Assembly (NCBI GenBank): GCA_016124745.1
Contig: WGNC01000001.1
Span: 62,001-126,000, forward strand
Length of the DNA stretch: 64,000 nt
From: Thiobacillus sp.
Lineage (GTDB): Bacteria; Pseudomonadota; Gammaproteobacteria; Burkholderiales; Thiobacillaceae
Direction: 5' to 3'
Shown: positions 9,193 to 18,383 of the stretch, one piece after another
Layout: every line of letters begins with the position of its first letter
Numbering within the stretch: the stretch's first letter is position 1
Translations under genes and position numbers: made by a program
The notes under the pieces: generated by a model
The model's input: only the letters and a program-made list of their open reading frames with translations
The model's database searches: none
What the model was told of the DNA's origin: nothing

Positions 9193-9951
9193 GTGCAATT
9201 CCGCGTCGTCATTCCTGCGCGCTATGCGTCCAGCCGCCTGCCGGGCAAGCCGCTGGCGGATATCGGCGGACGTCCCATGGTGCTGCGGGTGCTCGATCGC
9301 GCCCTGCAGGCGGGTGCTGCGTCCGTCGTGGTGGCCACCGACGACGGACGCGTGCAGCAGGCGGTCGAGGCCGCCGGCCATCAGGCGCTGATGACCTCGC
9401 CGGATCACCAGTCAGGCACCGAGCGCCTGGTCGAAGTGGCCGAAGCGCTGGGGTGGCCGGACGATACGCTGGTCGTCAACGTACAGGGCGACGAGCCGCT
9501 CATCGATCCGCAACTGATCCGCGAAGCCGCACGCCAGCTGGTGCTGCACGACGACGCGGTGATGGCGACGCTGGCGCATCCGATTCACGATCATGCCGAT
9601 TTCATCAATCCCAACGTCGTCAAGGTGGTGACCGACGAAAACGGCTACGCGCTGTATTTCAGCCGCGCACCGATCCCGTGGCCACGCGACGCCTTCGCCG
9701 CAGATCAGGCGATGCCGCACGAACTCGGCGCGCTGCGGCACATCGGTTTATATGCCTACCGTGCCGGGTTCCTGCGCACCTATGCCGGTCTTGCCAGTTC
9801 CCCGCTGGAACGTCACGAGATGCTCGAACAGCTGCGCGTGCTGTGGCACGGCTATCGCATCAGCCTCGGCATTTCCCCCACCGCACCGGCTGCGGGCGTG
9901 GACACCCCCGAGGACCTGGAACGAGTGCGCCGGCTGCTCGCATCACCCTGA
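9193..9951 (+). CDS. kdsB: 3-deoxy-manno-octulosonate cytidylyltransferase (CMP-Kdo synthetase)
   Basis: Activates Kdo with CTP for the lipopolysaccharide inner core. The 252 residues contain the nucleotide-binding start [19 protein letters not shown], then VQGDEPLI and the Kdo-site segments [12 protein letters not shown] and [25 protein letters not shown] completes the family pattern. It starts at a GTG 9 bp after ycaR and closes the exbB-to-kdsB unit. Confidence 0.96.
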   Translation: MQFRVVIPARYASSRLPGKPLADIGGRPMVLRVLDRALQAGAASVVVATDDGRVQQAVEAAGHQALMTSPDHQSGTERLVEVAEALGWPDDTLVVNVQGDEPLIDPQLIREAARQLVLHDDAVMATLAHPIHDHADFINPNVVKVVTDENGYALYFSRAPIPWPRDAFAADQAMPHELGALRHIGLYAYRAGFLRTYAGLASSPLERHEMLEQLRVLWHGYRISLGISPTAPAAGVDTPEDLERVRRLLASP

Positions 9952-9997
9952 TTTGAGTCGCTTGAATCGCTGAATAAAATTTTTTGAGTGTTGCTAA

Positions 9998-10711
<714 letters not shown>

Positions 10712-10747
10712 TCCGGCCACAACCCTTCCGACAGGCCGATTGCCTAA

Positions 10748-11113
10748 ATGCCGCAGCAGATCCGCCCGATGACCGATACCGAGCGCTGGATTGTCTCCAG
10801 CGCGGTCGATGAGCGCTACGGGCGGAAAGTGGAGGTTCAGGATGTCGAAACCGAGATCCGCCTGCATATCGACGACCGCGAACTGACGCTGTGCCCGGGC
10901 TTCTACTGGAACGAGCACGGCTGTCATTTCGTCCTGTCCAAGACGGGTGATTCGCGTTATCGCAGCATGTTCTTCTATCGCATCCGCGACCGTTTTTCGA
11001 CCGGACGCGAGGAGTACGACGACATCGGCGACTGCGTCACCACGCTGCTGAAAATGCAGGCCGACGAGGCAGCCAAGCGCCTCGCCGAAGAAGAGGCATC
11101 TGGCAACAGCTGA
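10748..11113 (+). CDS. Conserved-looking protein of unknown function
   Basis: A soluble 121-residue acidic protein with no signal peptide or membrane segment. Features seen are YGRKVEVQDVETEIRL near residue 25, CPGFYWNEHGCHFVLSK near 48, and a charged helical tail rich in Ala and Glu. Start could be the second Met (10769, MTDTERW). It lies between adk and the PPi-phosphofructokinase and is followed by a good terminator, so it probably ends the adk transcript. I do not recognise a family. Confidence 0.7.
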   Translation: MPQQIRPMTDTERWIVSSAVDERYGRKVEVQDVETEIRLHIDDRELTLCPGFYWNEHGCHFVLSKTGDSRYRSMFFYRIRDRFSTGREEYDDIGDCVTTLLKMQADEAAKRLAEEEASGNS

Positions 11114-11120
11114 TTTCCGA

Positions 11121-11168
11121 AGCCAGCTCCGCATTGAGAAATGATCCGGTGCTGGCTTTCTTGTTTTG
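11121..11168 (+). terminator. Intrinsic terminator after the adk-downstream gene
   Basis: AGCCAGC (11121-11127) pairs with GCTGGCT (11151-11157), with a second CCG/CGG block inside, then TTCTTGTTTTG. It separates the adk unit from pfp. Confidence 0.75.
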
Positions 11169-11213
11169 TCTGCCCGGTCCGCCGGGTTTCATCGAAATAG
11201 AGGAGACACCATC

Positions 11214-12470
11214 ATGGCGAAGAAAATGAACGCCTTTTATGCACAGTCCGGTGGCGTGACCGCGGTCATCAACGCATCCGCCTGCGGCGTGATCGAGAAC
11301 GCACGCAAGCACAAGGACAAGATCGGCAAAGTCTACGCCGGCCGCAACGGCATCATCGGCGCGCTGACCGAGGACCTGATCGACACCACCAAGGAATCCG
11401 CCACCGCCATCGCCGCGCTGCGCTCCACGCCGTCCGGCGCATTCGGTTCCTGCCGCTTCAAGCTCAAATCGCTGGAAGCCAACAAGCGCGAATACGAGCG
11501 CCTGATCGAAGTGTTCAAGGCGCACAACATCGGCTATTTCTTCTACAACGGCGGCGGCGACTCGGCCGACACCTGCTTCAAGGTCAGCCAGCTGTCCGAG
11601 GCCATGGGCTACCCGATCCAGGCTATCCATGTGCCGAAGACCGTCGACAACGACCTGCCGATTACCGACTGCTGCCCCGGCTTCGGCTCGGTCGCCAAGT
11701 ACATCGCCGTCTCCACGCTGGAAGCCAGCTACGACGTGCGCTCGATGGCCAAGACCTCGACCAAGGTGTTCGTGATCGAGGTGATGGGCCGTCACGCCGG
11801 CTGGATCGCCGCTGCAGGCGGGCTGGTCGAGGACCATGGCATTCCGGTCGTCATCCTGTTCCCCGAGATCGAGTTCGACCAGAAGAAATTCCTCGCCCGC
11901 GTCAACAAGCTGGTCAAGGAGCATGGCTACTGCACCGTGGTGGTGTCCGAAGGCTGCCACTATCCCGACGGCACCTTCCTCGCCGAGCAGGGCACCCGCG
12001 ACGCTTTCGGCCACGCCCAGCTGGGCGGTGCCGCCCCGGTGGTCGCCAACATGATCAAGGATGCACTCGGCCACAAGTTCCACTGGGCCGTCGCCGACTA
12101 TCTGCAGCGCGCTGCACGCCACGTCGCCTCGAAGACCGACGTCAAGCAGGCCTACGAACTCGGCAAGAAAGCGGTCGAACTCGCGGTCAAGGGCCACAAC
12201 TCGGTGATGCCGACGGTCGACCGCCTGTCCGATTCGCCCTACCGATACAAGATCGGCATGGCGGACCTGAAGGATGTCGCCAACGTCGAGAAGTTCATGC
12301 CGCGCGACTTCATCACGCGCGATGGCTTTGGCATCACGCCCAAGTGCAAGCGCTATCTGTCGCCGCTGATCCAGGGCGAAGACTATCCGAAGTACAAGGA
12401 CGGCCTGCCCGTCTACGTGACGTTGAAGAACGTCGCGGTGGCGAAGAAGCTGGCGGCGTTCAAGCTTTAA
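11214..12470 (+). CDS. pfp: 6-phosphofructokinase, pyrophosphate-dependent type
   Basis: Reversible phosphorylation of fructose 6-phosphate, here probably with PPi. The 418-residue protein starts at ATG 11214 after AGAGGAGA. It has AQSGGVTAVINAS at the N-terminus, YNGGGDSADT near residue 105, PKTVDNDLPITD near 142 and MGRHAGW near 190. The Asp in GGGDS replaces the glycine of ATP-using enzymes (GGDGS), a substitution linked to PPi use. In methanotrophs such enzymes are encoded beside the H+-pyrophosphatase and also act on sedoheptulose phosphate. hppA lies 405 bp downstream, which supports the assignment. Confidence 0.88.
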   Translation: MAKKMNAFYAQSGGVTAVINASACGVIENARKHKDKIGKVYAGRNGIIGALTEDLIDTTKESATAIAALRSTPSGAFGSCRFKLKSLEANKREYERLIEVFKAHNIGYFFYNGGGDSADTCFKVSQLSEAMGYPIQAIHVPKTVDNDLPITDCCPGFGSVAKYIAVSTLEASYDVRSMAKTSTKVFVIEVMGRHAGWIAAAGGLVEDHGIPVVILFPEIEFDQKKFLARVNKLVKEHGYCTVVVSEGCHYPDGTFLAEQGTRDAFGHAQLGGAAPVVANMIKDALGHKFHWAVADYLQRAARHVASKTDVKQAYELGKKAVELAVKGHNSVMPTVDRLSDSPYRYKIGMADLKDVANVEKFMPRDFITRDGFGITPKCKRYLSPLIQGEDYPKYKDGLPVYVTLKNVAVAKKLAAFKL

Positions 12471-12477
12471 GGGGCTA

Positions 12478-12572
12478 GGATTCAGGGATCAGGGGTCAGG
12501 GGATGTGCGGCTGCGCCGCGCAATAAATCAAGGGCGCGGGCTTTGCCCGCACATTCCCTGACCCCTGAATCC
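12478..12572. repeat. Long imperfect inverted repeat
   Basis: The left arm (12478-12510) and right arm (12547-12572) share GGATTCAGG, AGGGGTCAGGG and ATGTGCGG blocks in opposite orientation. The left arm has a 7-bp extra piece. The stem encloses a GC-rich loop. It sits between pfp and the small ORF and could stabilise or end the pfp mRNA, though no T tract follows. Confidence 0.7.
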
Positions 12573-12594
12573 CGACCGCTGACCCCTAAAGAAA

Positions 12595-12807
12595 ATGACA
12601 CTCGACCGCGCAAAGCAACTGCTCAAGGTGCAAGCCGACTTCGGCGGCTTCTACAACGGCAATTCAGCCAAGCTGATTTTGTCCGAGGTACAGCGCGAGC
12701 ACGGGCAGGATGCGGTCGATCAGCTGATCCGGGAATTGCAGCTCGACCGGATTTTCGGCCTCGAGCCCGGTACGCGCTTCGAAGGCGGGCTGGCGATGGG
12801 CAAGTAA
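12595..12807 (+). CDS. Small conserved-looking protein of unknown function
   Basis: A 70-residue soluble protein with helical character: AKQLLKVQADFGGFYNG, then KLILSEVQREHGQDAVDQL and LDRIFGLEPGTRFEG. No family is recognised. It lies between pfp and hppA and ends 16 bp before a terminator-like hairpin. The codon use resembles its neighbours and the frame is uninterrupted, so a real gene is likely. Confidence 0.65.
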   Translation: MTLDRAKQLLKVQADFGGFYNGNSAKLILSEVQREHGQDAVDQLIRELQLDRIFGLEPGTRFEGGLAMGK

Positions 12808-12823
12808 GTGCAGGCAAATGGGG

Positions 12824-12848
12824 ACGGTGGCGCAAGCTGCCGTTTTTT
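12824..12848 (+). terminator. Terminator-like hairpin directly upstream of hppA
   Basis: ACGGTGGC (12824-12831) pairs with GCTGCCGT (12836-12843), two wobble pairs included, around a GCAA tetraloop and followed by six Ts. It ends only 26 bp before the hppA ATG, leaving no room for a separate promoter after it. Confidence 0.65.
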
Positions 12849-12874
12849 GTTGGGGATTTTGAGGAGACACAATA

Positions 12875-14911
12875 ATGAATGAAGGCTTGCTGTTCGCGCT
12901 CGTGGCGGCGGTGCTCGCACTGCTCTATGGGATCATTTCGATCAAATGGATTCTGGGGCTGCCCACCGGAAACGACCGCATGCGTGAAATCGCAGCGGCG
13001 GTGCAGGAGGGCGCCCAGGCCTATCTGAACCGGCAGTACACCACCATCGGAGTCGTCGGCGTCATTCTGCTGATCGCGATTTTCTCGACACTGGGCTGGC
13101 AGACCGCGGTCGGTTTCGCGCTCGGTGCCTTCCTCTCCGGTCTCACCGGCTATATCGGCATGAACGTTTCGGTGCGCGCCAACGTGCGTACCGCCGAAGC
13201 GGCATCGAAGGGCCTCAACGCCGCGCTCAACGTTGCCTTCAAGGGCGGCGCCATCACCGGCATGCTGGTGGTCGGCCTCGGTCTGCTCGGCGTCGCCGGC
13301 TACTATGCCGTGCTCACGCTGATGCTGGGCGAGAGCACCGAGCAGGCCACGCACGCTCTGGTCGGCCTGGCCTTCGGCGGTTCGCTGATTTCCATCTTCG
13401 CCCGACTCGGCGGCGGCATCTTCACCAAGGGTGCCGACGTCGGCGCCGACCTCGTGGGCAAGGTCGAAGCCGGCATCCCCGAGGACGATCCGCGCAACCC
13501 GGCGGTGATCGCCGACAACGTGGGCGACAACGTCGGCGACTGCGCCGGCATGGCCGCCGACCTGTTCGAAACCTACGCCGTGACCATCATCGCCACCATG
13601 CTGCTGGGCGGCCTCCTGATCACCGGTTCACCCGAAGCGGTGATCTATCCGCTGGTGCTGGGCGGCTTCTCCATCATCGCCTCCATCGTTGGCACCTATT
13701 TCGTCAAGGCGCGTCAGGGCGGCAAGATCATGAACGCGCTGTATCGCGGCCTGATCGTGTCGGGCGTGCTGGCGGCGGTGGCGTTCTACCCCATCACCAC
13801 CTGGATGATGGGCGAGGGCGTGATGATCGACGGCACCCTGGTGTCTTCGATGAACCTGTATTTCGCCACCTTGATCGGCCTCGCTCTCACCGCCGCCATG
13901 GTGTGGATCACCGAGTACTACACGGCGACCGAATTCAGCCCGGTTCGCCACATCGCGCAGGCCTCGACCACCGGTCATGGCACCAACGTCATCGCCGGCC
14001 TCGGCGTGTCGATGAAATCCACCGCCGCACCGGTGCTGGCCGTGTGCGCCGCCATCTGGGGCGCCTACGCGCTGGCCGGCTTGTACGGCATCGCCATCGC
14101 CGCCACCTCCATGCTGTCGATGGCGGGCATCATCGTCGCGCTCGACGCCTACGGCCCGATCACCGACAACGCCGGCGGCATCGCCGAAATGGCCGGCCTC
14201 GACGACAGCATCCGCAACATCACCGACCCGCTCGACGCCGTCGGCAACACGACCAAGGCGGTCACCAAGGGCTACGCCATCGGTTCGGCCGGTCTTGCAG
14301 CGCTGGTGCTGTTCGCCGACTACACCCATGCGTTGTCCGCGCATCAACCCGGATTGACCTTCGACCTGTCCAACCACATGGTCATCATCGGCCTCTTCAT
14401 CGGCGGCATGGTGCCCTACCTGTTCGGTGCCATGGGCATGGAAGCGGTCGGCCGCGCAGCGGGCTCCGTGGTGGTCGAGGTACGCCGCCAGTTCAAGTCC
14501 ATCCCCGGCATCATGGAAGGCACCGGCAAGCCCGAATACGGCACCTGCGTCGACATGCTGACCAAGGCCGCGATCAAGGAAATGATCGTGCCGTCGCTGC
14601 TGCCGGTCGCGGTTCCGGTCATCGTCGGCCTTGCGCTCGGCCCGCAGGCGCTGGGCGGCGTGCTGGTCGGCACCATCGTCACCGGCATCTTCGTCGCCAT
14701 TTCCATGACCACCGGCGGCGGTGCGTGGGACAACGCCAAGAAATACATCGAGGAAGGCAACTTCGGCGGCAAAGGTTCGGAAGCCCACAAGGCGGCCGTC
14801 ACCGGCGACACCGTCGGCGATCCCTACAAGGACACCGCCGGCCCGGCCGTCAACCCGCTGATCAAGATCATCAACATCGTGGCGCTGCTGATCGTTCCGC
14901 TCATTATGTGA
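12875..14911 (+). CDS. hppA: K+-independent H+-translocating membrane pyrophosphatase
   Basis: Integral membrane enzyme that hydrolyses PPi and pumps protons. The 678-residue protein has about 16 hydrophobic segments. The PPi site is visible in [19 protein letters not shown] near residue 188 and [18 protein letters not shown] near 212, with a second acidic cluster near the end ([19 protein letters not shown]). The Lys and Thr in [10 protein letters not shown] (about residues 455-465) mark the K+-independent class; K+-dependent enzymes have Ala at the Lys position. ATG follows GAGGAGA. Clustering with PPi-phosphofructokinase suggests PPi cycling. Confidence 0.96.
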   Translation: MNEGLLFALVAAVLALLYGIISIKWILGLPTGNDRMREIAAAVQEGAQAYLNRQYTTIGVVGVILLIAIFSTLGWQTAVGFALGAFLSGLTGYIGMNVSVRANVRTAEAASKGLNAALNVAFKGGAITGMLVVGLGLLGVAGYYAVLTLMLGESTEQATHALVGLAFGGSLISIFARLGGGIFTKGADVGADLVGKVEAGIPEDDPRNPAVIADNVGDNVGDCAGMAADLFETYAVTIIATMLLGGLLITGSPEAVIYPLVLGGFSIIASIVGTYFVKARQGGKIMNALYRGLIVSGVLAAVAFYPITTWMMGEGVMIDGTLVSSMNLYFATLIGLALTAAMVWITEYYTATEFSPVRHIAQASTTGHGTNVIAGLGVSMKSTAAPVLAVCAAIWGAYALAGLYGIAIAATSMLSMAGIIVALDAYGPITDNAGGIAEMAGLDDSIRNITDPLDAVGNTTKAVTKGYAIGSAGLAALVLFADYTHALSAHQPGLTFDLSNHMVIIGLFIGGMVPYLFGAMGMEAVGRAAGSVVVEVRRQFKSIPGIMEGTGKPEYGTCVDMLTKAAIKEMIVPSLLPVAVPVIVGLALGPQALGGVLVGTIVTGIFVAISMTTGGGAWDNAKKYIEEGNFGGKGSEAHKAAVTGDTVGDPYKDTAGPAVNPLIKIINIVALLIVPLIM

Positions 14912-14947
14912 GTCCGGAACAATCGATCGTTCAGGTTTCACCCCTGA

Positions 14948-14984
14948 CCGCCCTGCACGCTATAGTGCAGGGCGGTTTTGTTTT
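14948..14984 (+). terminator. Strong intrinsic terminator after hppA
   Basis: An 11-bp perfect stem, CCGCCCTGCAC (14948-14958) with GTGCAGGGCGG (14965-14975), is closed by a 6-base loop and followed by TTTTGTTTT. Confidence 0.9.
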
Positions 14985-15049
14985 GACAGGCTTGGGGAAC
15001 CCAGGCGCATTTTGACCGCCTCAACACCAGTCTTTTTCCGGAGTACCGC

Positions 15050-15673
15050 TTGAAGCCCTTGCACCCCAAACACCTGACCGCAGCCTGCCTTCTGGCGCTT
15101 TCGTCGTTTTCCCACGCCGGCGGCATCGACCGTCTCGAGGCCTTCATCGCCGGTGCCAAGACCGCCGAGGCCGATTTCACCCAGACCGTTTCCGACAAGA
15201 ATGGCCGCGTCACCCAGCAGGCCAGCGGCAAGATGGCTTTCGCGCGCCCCGGCAAGTTCCGCTGGGACTACAGCAAGCCTTACGAACAGGTGATCGTCGG
15301 CGACGGCAGCAAGTTGTGGCTGTATGACGCCGACCTCGACCAGGTCACCGTCAAGCCGCTCGGCGACGTCATCGCCGGCACGCCTGCCGCCCTGCTGGCC
15401 GGCGACAACGCCATCGAGAAATATTTCGTCCTCAAAGACGCGGGCGAGGGCGGCGGACTGGAATGGCTGGAAGCCACCCCGAAAAACAAGGACACCACCT
15501 TCGAGCGCATCCGCATGGGATTCAAGGGCGACGCGCTGGTGCAGATGGAACTGTTCGATTTCTTCGGCCAGCGCACCACGCTGAAGTTGTCGAAGCTTGA
15601 GCGTAACCCGTCCATCCCGGCGTCACGCTTCAAGTTCGTGCCGCCCAAGGGGGCGGATGTAATCGGGGAGTGA
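15050..15673 (+). CDS. lolA: Outer-membrane lipoprotein carrier LolA
   Basis: Periplasmic chaperone that carries lipoproteins from LolCDE to LolB. The 207 residues start with a cleavable signal peptide (cut near SHAGG, residue 25). The LolA fold is visible in [29 protein letters not shown] near 63-83, and [19 protein letters not shown]. The start is a TTG after GGAG. A degraded copy of its last ~20 codons sits 90 bp downstream, and rarA follows, a common betaproteobacterial order. Confidence 0.93.
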   Translation: MKPLHPKHLTAACLLALSSFSHAGGIDRLEAFIAGAKTAEADFTQTVSDKNGRVTQQASGKMAFARPGKFRWDYSKPYEQVIVGDGSKLWLYDADLDQVTVKPLGDVIAGTPAALLAGDNAIEKYFVLKDAGEGGGLEWLEATPKNKDTTFERIRMGFKGDALVQMELFDFFGQRTTLKLSKLERNPSIPASRFKFVPPKGADVIGE

Positions 15674-15683
15674 AGGGGTCAAG

Positions 15684-15765
15684 CCCTTCGACAGGCTCAG
15701 GGCGAACGGGCGGGATGAAGTGGTCGATGCCAATGCTTCCCTTAACCACCGTTCGCCCTGAGCCC
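15684..15765. repeat. REP pair downstream of lolA
   Basis: CTTCGACAGGCTCAGGGCG ending near 15709 faces ACCGTTCGCCCTGAGCCC (15748-15765) with about 40 bp between them. Same family as the repeat at 1878. Confidence 0.8.
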
Positions 15766-15843
15766 AATCCTTCCATCCCCGCCTCGAAATTCAAGTTCAC
15801 CCTGGCGAAGGGCGCCGATTTGGGGCGTGATCGGTCCACGTAG
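15766..15843 (+). pseudogene. Duplicated fragment of the lolA 3' end
   Basis: This stretch translates as NPSIPASKFKFTLAKGADLG, against [21 protein letters not shown] at the true lolA C-terminus (15608-15673). It has no start and ends at an in-frame TAG (15841). It directly abuts a REP arm on its left and a long palindrome on its right. It looks like a decayed partial duplication, not a gene. Confidence 0.75.
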
Positions 15844-15911
15844 GAGGCCCGCCCCCGGGCCGAATGCCTGCACGGCACCGCCGTCCGCATTCGGCCCGAG
15901 GGCGGGCCTCC
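15843..15911. repeat. Palindrome with 25-bp arms
   Basis: The left arm (15843-15867) begins GGAGGCCCGCCC and ends CCGAATGC; the right arm (15887-15911) is its near-perfect reverse complement. The loop is 19 bases. It belongs to a different repeat family from the TTCGACAGGCTC elements and lies just before rarA. Confidence 0.85.
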
Positions 15912-15949
15912 CACAGCGATGCTGGGGTTCTGACGGATAATTGGCATCA

Positions 15950-17281
15950 ATGAGCCCCCAAGACCTTTTCCAGACCGATACCCCCGAGCCCGCGCGCGAC
16001 GACCCCAACGCGCCGCTGGCCGAGCGGCTGCGCCCGCACACCCTGGACGACGTCGTCGGCCAGACGCATCTGCTCGGACGGGGCAAGCCGCTCCGGCTCG
16101 CGTTCGACTCCGGCAAGCTGCATTCGATGATCCTGTGGGGGCCGCCGGGCGTCGGCAAGACGACGCTGGCGCGGCTTACCGCGCAGGCCTTCGGCGCCGA
16201 CTTCATCGCCATCTCGGCCGTGCTCTCCGGCGTCAAGGACATCCGCGAAGCTGTCGAGCGCGCGCGCATGAACCAGACGACCGGCCGCACCACCATCCTG
16301 TTCGTCGACGAAGTGCACCGCTTCAACAAGTCGCAGCAGGACGCCTTCCTGCCGCACGTCGAATCCGGGCTGTTCACCTTCATCGGCGCCACCACCGAGA
16401 ACCCCTCGTTCGAAGTCGTCGGCGCGCTGCTGTCGCGCGCCCAGGTCTACGTGCTGAAGTCGCTCACCCCCGAAGAACTCGGCCAGCTCATGCAGCGCGC
16501 GCTCAAGGAGCTGCCGGACCTGAAGCTGGGGGAGGGTGTCGACAGGCTGCTGGCCGCCTACGGCGATGGCGATGCCCGCAAGCTCTTGAACCTGCTGGAG
16601 CAGCTCGACACCGCCGCGCGCAGTTCAAAGGTGAAGGAAATCGACGCCGCCTTCGTCGAAAACGCACTCGCCCAGTCCATGCGCCGCTTCGACAAGGGTG
16701 GCGAAGCCTTCTACGACCAGATTTCCGCGCTGCACAAAAGCGTGCGCGGCAGCGACCCCGACGCCGCGCTGTACTGGCTGGTGCGCATGCTCGACGGCGG
16801 CGCCGACCCGCGCTACCTCGGACGTCGCCTCATTCGCATGGCGAGCGAGGACATCGGCCTGGCCGACCCGCGCGCGCTCGGCATCGCACTCGACGCCGTC
16901 GCCACCTACGAGCGGCTGGGTTCCCCCGAAGGCGAACTCGCACTCGCCGAAGCCTGCCTCTACATGGCCTGCGCGCCCAAGAGCAACGCCGCCTACGTCG
17001 CCTACAACGCCGCGCGCGCCTTCGTCCAGACCAACCCTTCCAACGACGTCCCCATCCATCTGCGCAACGCGCCCACCAAGCTCATGAAGGAGCTCGGCTA
17101 CGGCCGCGCCTACCGCTACGCCCACGACGAGCCCGAAGCCTACGCCGCCGGTGAACGCTATTTCCCCGACGATCTGCCGCAACAGCAGTTCTACACGCCG
17201 ACCCCGCGCGGACTCGAAGGCAAGATCGCCGAGAAGCTGGCGCATCTGAAGAAGCTCGATGCCGAGGCGGGGAAAGAGTAG
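15950..17281 (+). CDS. rarA: Replication-associated recombination AAA+ ATPase RarA (MgsA)
   Basis: DnaX-related clamp-loader-like ATPase that acts at stalled forks. The 443 residues carry PLAERLRPHTLDDVVGQ, Walker A GPPGVGKTT near 64-72, Walker B ILFVDEVHRFNKSQQD near 120, sensor GATTENPSFEV, and the MgsA C-terminal domain with VRGSDPDAALYWLVRMLDGG and SEDIGLADPRAL. A TTG at 15941 is in frame, but ATG 15950 fits the family better. Confidence 0.95.
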   Translation: MSPQDLFQTDTPEPARDDPNAPLAERLRPHTLDDVVGQTHLLGRGKPLRLAFDSGKLHSMILWGPPGVGKTTLARLTAQAFGADFIAISAVLSGVKDIREAVERARMNQTTGRTTILFVDEVHRFNKSQQDAFLPHVESGLFTFIGATTENPSFEVVGALLSRAQVYVLKSLTPEELGQLMQRALKELPDLKLGEGVDRLLAAYGDGDARKLLNLLEQLDTAARSSKVKEIDAAFVENALAQSMRRFDKGGEAFYDQISALHKSVRGSDPDAALYWLVRMLDGGADPRYLGRRLIRMASEDIGLADPRALGIALDAVATYERLGSPEGELALAEACLYMACAPKSNAAYVAYNAARAFVQTNPSNDVPIHLRNAPTKLMKELGYGRAYRYAHDEPEAYAAGERYFPDDLPQQQFYTPTPRGLEGKIAEKLAHLKKLDAEAGKE

Positions 17282-17335
17282 GGGATCAACACCACGGCCG
17301 CGGGTCCGGAAAAGCTGCCCGGCCCGGCAGGCGGG

Positions 17336-17707
17336 CTATTTCCGGGGCTTGCAGGAAAACTGTGCGCTCAAGGCCTTCTGCAGCACTTCGGCCGCCGGCT
17401 CGGTCAACGCTTGCGGATGGGCCTCGATCCATTTCACCACCATCCCCGGTGCCTGCTTCCGTTCGTCGGTCCCAAGGCAGAAGGCCGCCTTGCCCTTGCC
17501 GTAGTAATGCGCCGCGTCGGCATAGCCGTTGATATAGCTGAGGCACATCACGGACAGCATCTTCACGCTGTCCGCCCCTTTGCACATGCGCAGGATCACG
17601 GTGCCGTCGGCGCCCTCCCTGTCGCCGGCCTGGGCGGACGCGCACAAGAACAGACTGGCCGACAGGATGGCCGGCACCCAAGGGGTTTTGATGGCGATCG
17701 AATGCAT
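17336..17707 (-). CDS. Exported Rap1a/Tai-like protein
   Basis: A 123-residue secreted protein from ATG 17707 (an in-frame TTG lies at 17725). A signal peptide ends near CASAQAGD. The remainder has the spaced pattern of the Rap1a/Tai immunity fold: LSVMCLSYINGYADA, then GKAAFCLG, VVKWIEAHPQALTEPAAEVLQKAL and a final FSC. Rap1a-family proteins protect Serratia from type VI secreted effectors, but many bacteria carry stand-alone relatives of unknown role. No secretion gene is nearby, so an immunity function is not implied. It is convergent with rarA. Confidence 0.7.
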   Translation of the reverse strand: MHSIAIKTPWVPAILSASLFLCASAQAGDREGADGTVILRMCKGADSVKMLSVMCLSYINGYADAAHYYGKGKAAFCLGTDERKQAPGMVVKWIEAHPQALTEPAAEVLQKALSAQFSCKPRK

Positions 17708-17807
17708 GGGGACTGGAAATTGCAATAACAGCCGAAAGTGTCCGGGGTCTTGCGGGCTCAGTCAATCCGCCCGGCCGGCCGCGGGCGCACCCCGGCACAC
17801 CCGGGCT

Positions 17808-18293
17808 TCACAACAGCCGATCGAGCACGAATACGCCGATCATGGTGAAGGCCAGCGCCACCTTCAGCAGCGCGCCGAACAGCAGCCCGAGGGTGGCGCC
17901 GATGCCGGCATGAACCGAGGCGCGGGCTGAACCTCGCACAGTGAATTCGGCGATGACAGCGCCGACGAATGGCCCCAGCAGCAGGCCGGGCAGGCCGAAG
18001 AACAGTCCCACGACCGCACCGAGCGCAGCGCCGGCCACCGAACGCGGCGAGGCGCCGAATTTCCTGGCGCCGAGGGCGCTGGCCAGGAAGTCGACGGCGT
18101 AGCTCGCTGCCGCCAGCACGCCCAGCAGCGTGAGCGTGACCCAGCCGACGTAGGCGAAGTCGTCCGCCCAGGCCAGCAGTACCAGCCCGCCATACACCAG
18201 CGGGATGCCCGGCAGGGCCGGCAGGATCAGGCCGGCGAAGCCGACGGCGATGAGAAGCGCGGCAAGCAGCCACAACAGGATCTGGGTTTCCAT
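17808..18293 (-). CDS. DUF456 family membrane protein
   Basis: A 161-residue, glycine-rich inner-membrane protein with about five hydrophobic segments. It shows the DUF456 pattern: GFAGLILPALPGIPLVYGG near residue 18, SALGARKFGASPRSVAGAALG near 72, then GLFFGLPGLLLGPFVGAVIAE. The function is not known. ATG 18293 gives the family start; frame open upstream to 18341 is not family-like. It lies downstream of the hydroxyacid dehydrogenase on the same strand, 90 bp apart. Confidence 0.85.
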   Translation of the reverse strand: METQILLWLLAALLIAVGFAGLILPALPGIPLVYGGLVLLAWADDFAYVGWVTLTLLGVLAAASYAVDFLASALGARKFGASPRSVAGAALGAVVGLFFGLPGLLLGPFVGAVIAEFTVRGSARASVHAGIGATLGLLFGALLKVALAFTMIGVFVLDRLL

Positions 18294-18383
18294 GCGGGTG
18301 AGGTTCCAAAGCGGGTGCCACATTATAGGCAGTCCGCACACACCGCTTTCGCTGCGCGCAGGTCGCAGGACGGGCGGCCTTGC

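Noticed and set aside
17336-17707. Type VI secretion immunity gene
   Set aside because: The Rap1a/Tai-like pattern is present but no effector or secretion gene is near, so only the fold is claimed.
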